Notes under the pieces: generated by a model
Seen by the model: the letters and a program-made list of their open reading frames with translations, nothing else
Database searches by the model: none
Told to the model about the DNA's origin: nothing
Origin: Folioceros fuciformis
Taxonomy: Eukaryota > Anthocerotophyta > Anthocerotopsida > Anthocerotales
DNA: 22,886 nucleotides
Direction: 5' to 3'
Assembly (NCBI GenBank): GCA_049999805.1
Contig: JBNGIO010002137.1
Location: 1 to 22,886, forward strand
Program-made: the position numbers and the translations under genes
Shown: piece by piece, positions 17,695 through 22,886 of the stretch
Numbering within the stretch: the stretch's first letter is position 1
How the letters are laid out: every line of letters begins with the position of its first letter

Positions 17695-20600
17695 TCAACC
17701 ATAGAAGTCGTCATCCTCACTTGCACTCGCGACCTCATCGTCACTGTCGCCCAAATCAACATACTGGGTGGGTCGAGTAGTTCTCCTGGGGCGGGCTTCT
17801 ACTGGCGCAGGAGCAAACGCTGGGACGGTTGTCGGCTTGGGCATGTTCTTGGTCAAAGAAGCACTCTTCTTGTTGAAAGGTGAAATTCGGAGCTTCCTGA
17901 CTTTAATCTCCGGAGGCTTGACCACTGGAACCTCGTCCAGGGCTGTGGCTTCATCTTCGGATGTAAGGTCAGTTACTGCTGCCTTCTTTCCTCGCTTCTG
18001 GCCACCTGCTTTGGTTGTCAGGGCCTTAGCTTTGGGCGCTGCGGCTGCCTTCTTCGCAGCGGGCTTCCTGCCCTTGACGGCTACCGGGCTTGACTCCTTC
18101 TCTTTAAGGGGATCGAAGTCATCCTCGCTATCTGATATCACGTGCGCCTTCCTCCCCCTTCCAGTGGCTTGTCTCTTAGGAGCTACCTTTTCAGGAGATT
18201 CTGCTGAGACGTCCTCAGAAGCCTCTCCAACGTGAGACAGCTCGTGTCCGAAAATTGACACCTCCAAGTCGGCGTCGTCAGTGTCTGAAAGAGATGTAAC
18301 CTCAGTACGACCAAGTGGGTTCGTCGCTGCTCCGGCAGTCGGGACATCACCTGCGAGCACGGATAACCGAAGTGTAAGACTCGACCAGTTTTGATGCACA
18401 ATCGAGGACAAGAAATAAATCCCGCATCGCACCAGCTTCCTTCTTCGAATAGGCAGCCAAACGGTCACGCAAGCTGATGCCGAGGCCTTCGTCTTCGGTA
18501 TCACTTTCCGCGGCCTTGCGCGAAGCCTGAAACCAAGAATTTAATCAGCGTCCTCATGCTGCAAAAAGAGGAACATTCCTTCTCGAAAAGTCCACGGTCC
18601 TCACCTGGGCCTTCGTAGCTCCTTTCTGTCGACCTCCTTGCCCTGATGCAGAGGTTTCTGCAAGGCAACATGGTTGCTACTTAGTGTAATTCGTCTGCAT
18701 ATTTTAACTCAGTGTTCCACTGACTGCACAATGACGATGACTGCCAGCTTACTCTTCGGGACGGCAGAGGTGGACGTGGTGGCAGCGGGAGGCTTTAGAT
18801 CTGTTTTCTTAGCTTTCGTCTCCTTCTTGACAGGCCTGCGCTTGAAAGCAGCGGTGCCCTCTTGCGCCATGGTTTGCAAGTCGTATTCTTCCTCCTTCGC
18901 CTCCTCCAGCTCGCTTGCCTGCACACCAGCGGTTAGTGCAAATTTCCAATCGCCAAAATCTGCATACCTGCCTGTAAAGCCGCATGGGGCAACCGAACAT
19001 ACATCTAGCTGCTCGATGAAATTGTCCAAATCTTTCTCCCAGAGAGAACTGGGCGAGCTATTCTTCAAAGCTTCGACGTCCAGCTCTGTTTTGGCCTTCT
19101 GCTGAATCAACTCCTGGACTTTCTCCCAGGTCAGAGTACTGATAGGCATGGACAGCAGATACTCGTAGTCCCCAGCACGGGCAACATTGTCGTCCAACTC
19201 ATTGCCCTCTTCACCTTCGGGAGGGTCCATGGCTCCAGCTACTGTCGGTTCCGCATTTTTCGCCTTCTTGGGAAATGGTGTAAACCCCTTCCTCTTGAGC
19301 TCTTCCAGGAGGTCGGCGCGCTTCCTGTTGCTCACAACAATCTCACCCTTGACCACTGCGAGAATAAACCGAACTTTGTTGTCGATTTTCAGGAGCTCCA
19401 GTTGGAGATTCCTGAGCTGCACAGCCTGTGGAAATGACGTTCACAATCAATGTTAGGTAGATTCGAATGACACACGGATGTAGGATGCGAGGGCAATTTG
19501 CATCTCTTCAGCTCACTTTGCGCTTAACGTAAAAGTCGAATCGAATCTGGTAGAACGCCTCCAAAACTGTGTCCCAGTCAAGAACAACAGAGAATATCTC
19601 CCGAGGTAAGCAAGGCAAGAGAATTTGGACTCAGAGTGTAGAATGCATGTGCTCAGGATACTTTGCTCGGGTGTGTCGTATTTCTGTATAATTCCTTGGG
19701 CGTCAAACAGATGCATGTTGCTGGTGCTGATGGTGGTTGTCAGCTTAAATTTCTTGGTAAGCCCTTCCTGCAAGGCCAGCGCCATGTTCTCTTCGGAGAG
19801 AGAAATCTCGAAATGAACTCGGGTATCTGTATTGTGTTCTCTATAGTCCTGTACCAAACAGATTTGTCAGATATTGCTAAACCCAGGCTGTATGTAACAA
19901 GTCGCCTGGACTAAGCACGCACCTTTATGAACGGCTCCTTGATCTTTTCGGTTCCGACCAGCAAGCCCTCCAGAAATTCCTTGTAGTCCTGGGTCCACTT
20001 CCGCACAGGCAGTTCGGATATTTTCAATGTAGTTTCATTCACTTCTTCAATGGCCCCCGTGATGGTGTACGACACTCCAGTGTCCTTAGTGGCAGTACGC
20101 TCGATGGTTCCCTGCTCCAGGGAACGTTAAGGCTGACGTGAGGGTCACTAATCGACGACTGGATTCGGTGAAGTCCCTGAAAATTCAATGAAAGAGCTTG
20201 ATTACCTTAAAACCTTTGTACCAGGGGTCCATCGGCTCCATGGGATGGCCAGCTAGAAGGCGTCTAATGTTGGCGACGATATCACGCGGGTTGTAATTGG
20301 GTACAAACGAGCTCCACCCTGTACCAATGCCTTCACTCCCATTGACAAGGACCATGGGCAAAATCGGAACATACCTGTGGATGCAGAAATATCAGTCATT
20401 CGTGGCATCCACGACGATTGCCAAAAAAATCATGGAGCGCGATCTGTGCGACACACTGACCAACTTGGCTCAACTGACTGCCCGTCGTCCTTAAGGTAAT
20501 TTAGCAGTATGTCATCTGCCTCTGGGAAGATGCAACGAGTGAGCGGGGAAAGACACGTGAACACGTATCGGGGGCTGGCAGCATCCTTCCCTCCCTGCAG

Positions 20601-22886
20601 TCATCTGTCAGGATTCCGAAAGCAATACAGAGGATATGGGGGATTTCGATGTTCACATATGTGGTCAAAAGCTTGCCTGATTCCGAGTCCCAAACTGACC
20701 AACAGGCTGAAAGAGGTTGATATTATTGCTACCAACAAAGTTCTGTGCCATGCCAACGATTGTGCTCTGGATATTCGTTTCCCCATGATGATAGGCTGAT
20801 TGCTCTGAAACGAAACCAGAAAACTGTGCAACCTGCAAGGCCGACAGAAGAGGATTAGGTGTCGACGAAAAGGTCCGAAAATCTTCTGTGGTCGCGGACA
20901 ACATTCCTGCTGAATATTTGTGGTCGCGGACAACATACCTTGGCTTGCTTGACAAATTTGCGCTTAAACGAGCAAAATAGAATTTTGCGTTGACCTGGCT
21001 TTAGCCCATCAACCATAGAAGGGATGGATCTTGACAGGTCAGCCATGGAAAACAATATCAACTCCTTGTTGACAAAGTCGCTGTATTTAATGGGGCCCCC
21101 ACTTTGATCAAGGAATGTACCCGGCTTCGAGAGACAATCCGAAAGAAACGGAGTCAGCTACGAGGGATAGCTCAGAAAACGTTGCGAGGAACTCCGGGTC
21201 ATGCATTCGTACCCTGAACTGGCGTAGCCAGCTTTTGCGTGCATCAATTTTTTTCTTGCTGAATGCCATCTCGATAGCCTCCCCATCCCCTTCATCCTCC
21301 CATGTGAAGTCCTTCTTGTGCCGAACAAGATCGCGGAAATACTCCTTGCCTTCCTTAGAAGTACTTGTTCCGAGACCCTGTGTTTGGCATGACAGTTAAG
21401 TACGACTGTGCCAAAGCCGAGCATATATGCCATCCTGGAAGATACAAGGACCGACCTTATAGTACTTGATTGTCCATCCTTTCGTGTCGCCATTAAGAGA
21501 TTCTTTCCATCCTTCGTATTCCGGAAGAGTGTAGAAAGCAAGAACTCTACCACCCTTGTGTGTAGCCTGAAGTGAGGGGCAAGACCGAATCTGAGAATCG
21601 AAGGATAGCAACAATAATAGAAGGCGCATGTGCAGTGTCTGGTACAGGGAAGAGATGAACCTTCACAATTGGTGTTATGAACTCCACAAGGAACTGTGGA
21701 ACTTTCAAGAGTGAAGGCCAAAATGTATGGATGAAGTTGATAAGGAGGCCTTTAATGTGGGAGCCATCGTGATCCTGCACAGTATGAGGGGGAATTCAGA
21801 ACAGAAGACCGTCTGCAAATAAGATCGTCTGAAAACAAGAACACATCGACGGCGTGAGCGCGCCAGCGAGTCGAACCTGATCCGTCATGATCATAAGGTG
21901 GCCATAGCGCAGAGTTTTGGTGCTGTCATAATCTTTACCATGCTGCAACCCTAGTATACGCTTTATGTTATTGATCTCGGCATTCTCCATTATCTGCTTG
22001 TGTGTTGCTTCGCGAACATTGAGCAGCTTGCCACGCAGTGGAAAGACGCCATATCTGTCACGTCCAACCACACCGATTCCTGCCATCTGCAGAAGCCAAC
22101 GGAGTTCACACAGATAAGAGTCCCTTCAGTTCAGGGGTATCTGACAGGAAATGCATGAATGAAATCTCACAGCAAACGATTTTGCTGAATCTCCTTCCGT
22201 GAGAATCAACGTGCAGCTCTCCGAATTTCTTCCACCAGCATCATTTGCATCGTCCAGTTTTTGAATTCCAGTAATCCTCTGACGCTTTGCTCCGTCATTT
22301 TTCTTGAGCTCCTTGCTTTGCTTGAAGTCTGCCCACGAAAGGACATTCTCCACGACACCGCATTTCGCAACTGTCCAGTGGGCACAATAAGAATTGCAAC
22401 TTCAGGCAGAAATCGCGGATGGCGATAGAGGAACACCCTGGGCTTACCATCTTTCAGAAACTTCTGCGAGAGTTCACACTTAGAACCAAAACTCCCCTGA
22501 CGAGTTGTCAAGGTCTCTTTAGTCTGGGAATCAAATGCTGGATTGTCAACGAGAGAATTGACAAAAACCCACAGGTGATTCCGGATCTGAAAGTTCTTCA
22601 CGCCTGCGTTCTTGTTCTTCTTCAACACAAGGGCCAGCACATGGCTGACTATCTGATCCGCTACACACTGTACATGAGTTCCACCTTTAATCGTTGCGAT
22701 GCTATTCACAAAGCTCACCTGCAGCAGACGAACGTCTCCTTCAGGGTGCCAGAACATCGTGATCCATCAGGAACATGAACCTGCGCCAAAAATTGCTGTT
22801 CCAAAAATCTTCGAGCTTACCTGCTGGAACTGGCCATCACTCAGACTGACACAAACTTCCCAGCGATCACTCACACGCTCATATAT
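17695..22886 (-). CDS. TOP2: DNA topoisomerase II (type IIA), 5' end outside the window
   Basis: Nineteen exons on the minus strand: 22886-22821, 22718-22448, 22370-22171, 22086-21877, 21774-21661, 21566-21456, 21377-21213, 21124-20939, 20832-20677, 20594-20461, 20374-20206, 20111-19923, 19848-19662, 19566-19517, 19425-19003, 18918-18753, 18657-18605, 18526-18433 and 18350-17695. They sum to exactly 1,199 codons plus stop. The part present starts in the transducer region (SFVNSIATIKGGTHV), followed by the TOPRIM fold (LILTEGDSAK, MTDQDHDGSH), PSMVDGLKPGQRKILFCSFK, and the cleavage domain GGKDAASPRY with the active-site Tyr at 20565-20567. GSEGIGTGWS and the tower/coiled-coil region follow, then a divergent acidic and Lys-rich tail. 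The enzyme passes one DNA duplex through another using ATP, in the nucleus. The GHKL ATPase N-terminus lies past the right edge. The intron at 20676-20595 has a GC donor; the one at 19002-18919 is in frame and open. Confidence 0.96.
18919..19002 (-). other. TOP2 intron that is in frame and stop-free (84 bp)
   Basis: The donor GAT|gtatgt and acceptor gtgcag|GCAAGC are good, and removal joins EQLD to ASELEEAKEE as in related proteins. But the intron is 28 codons long and has no stop, so retention would simply insert 28 residues into the C-terminal region. I favour splicing because the inserted residues have no counterpart that I know of. Confidence 0.65.
20595..20676 (-). other. Probable GC-AG intron of TOP2
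   Basis: The conserved protein requires a join of FGTRNQ to GGKDAASPRY. On the minus strand the donor is CAG|gcaagc and the acceptor is gactgcag|GGAGGG; no GT sits at the boundary. The intron is 82 bp. It immediately precedes the exon with the catalytic tyrosine. Confidence 0.87.
20833..20938 (-). other. TOP2 intron with an 18-bp direct repeat next to the donor
   Basis: The 18-mer tgtggtcgcggacaacat (plus strand) occurs perfectly at 20887-20904 and 20919-20936. The second copy abuts the donor gtatgt. The intron joins VKQAK to VAQFSGF. Confidence 0.85.

Noticed and set aside
21871-21885. tRNA T-arm-like gtcgaac
   Set aside because: It sits at the start of a TOP2 intron, with no acceptor stem or anticodon arm around it.

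Overview
The window is nuclear DNA of a green plant, most likely a non-seed land plant or close streptophyte with a compact genome. The evidence is a plastid-type J-domain/ferredoxin protein known from plants, plant-like versions of WDR3, BCCIP and DNA topoisomerase II, an ABC1-kinase relic of plant type, and many short spliceosomal introns (about 74-191 bp). I cannot name the species from the sequence.

Layout. 1-4700 is a rearranged area. It holds an intronless MAPK-like kinase gene on the minus strand (629-1678), a 5'-truncated ABC1-kinase pseudogene that still shows intron remnants (2396-3584), and two copies of a diverged repeat (A+B). The repeat is contiguous just upstream of the next gene, but in the upstream copy it is split by about 2 kb that contains the kinase. 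4704-6658 (+) is a four-exon gene for a plastid J-domain plus 4Fe-4S ferredoxin plus membrane protein (DJC73/76/77 type). 6788-8830 is a block of three successive minisatellites (36/41 bp, 39 bp and about 58-61 bp). In 8801-11549 I recognise no gene.

11550-15690 (-) is a complete 12-exon WDR3 (yeast Dip2/Utp12) gene. My splice model is in frame throughout and gives about 951 aa. 16112-17224 (+) is an intronless BCCIP gene (yeast Bcp1), head to head with WDR3. 17695 to the right edge (-) is DNA topoisomerase II; 19 exons are in the window (1,199 codons plus stop) and the N-terminal ATPase part lies outside.

How they fit together. WDR3 builds the small ribosomal subunit, and BCCIP/Bcp1 is linked in yeast to ribosomal protein uL14 and nuclear export, so the divergent pair could be co-regulated. 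The most striking structure is between them: the spacer carries a decayed copy of the BCCIP start region followed by a decayed, oppositely oriented copy of the WDR3 start region. That is the order expected if the whole divergent promoter, with both gene starts, was duplicated in tandem and each gene kept one outer copy. A decayed copy of the BCCIP 3' end also lies just beyond BCCIP. Two introns (one in WDR3, one in TOP2) appear to be GC-AG introns.
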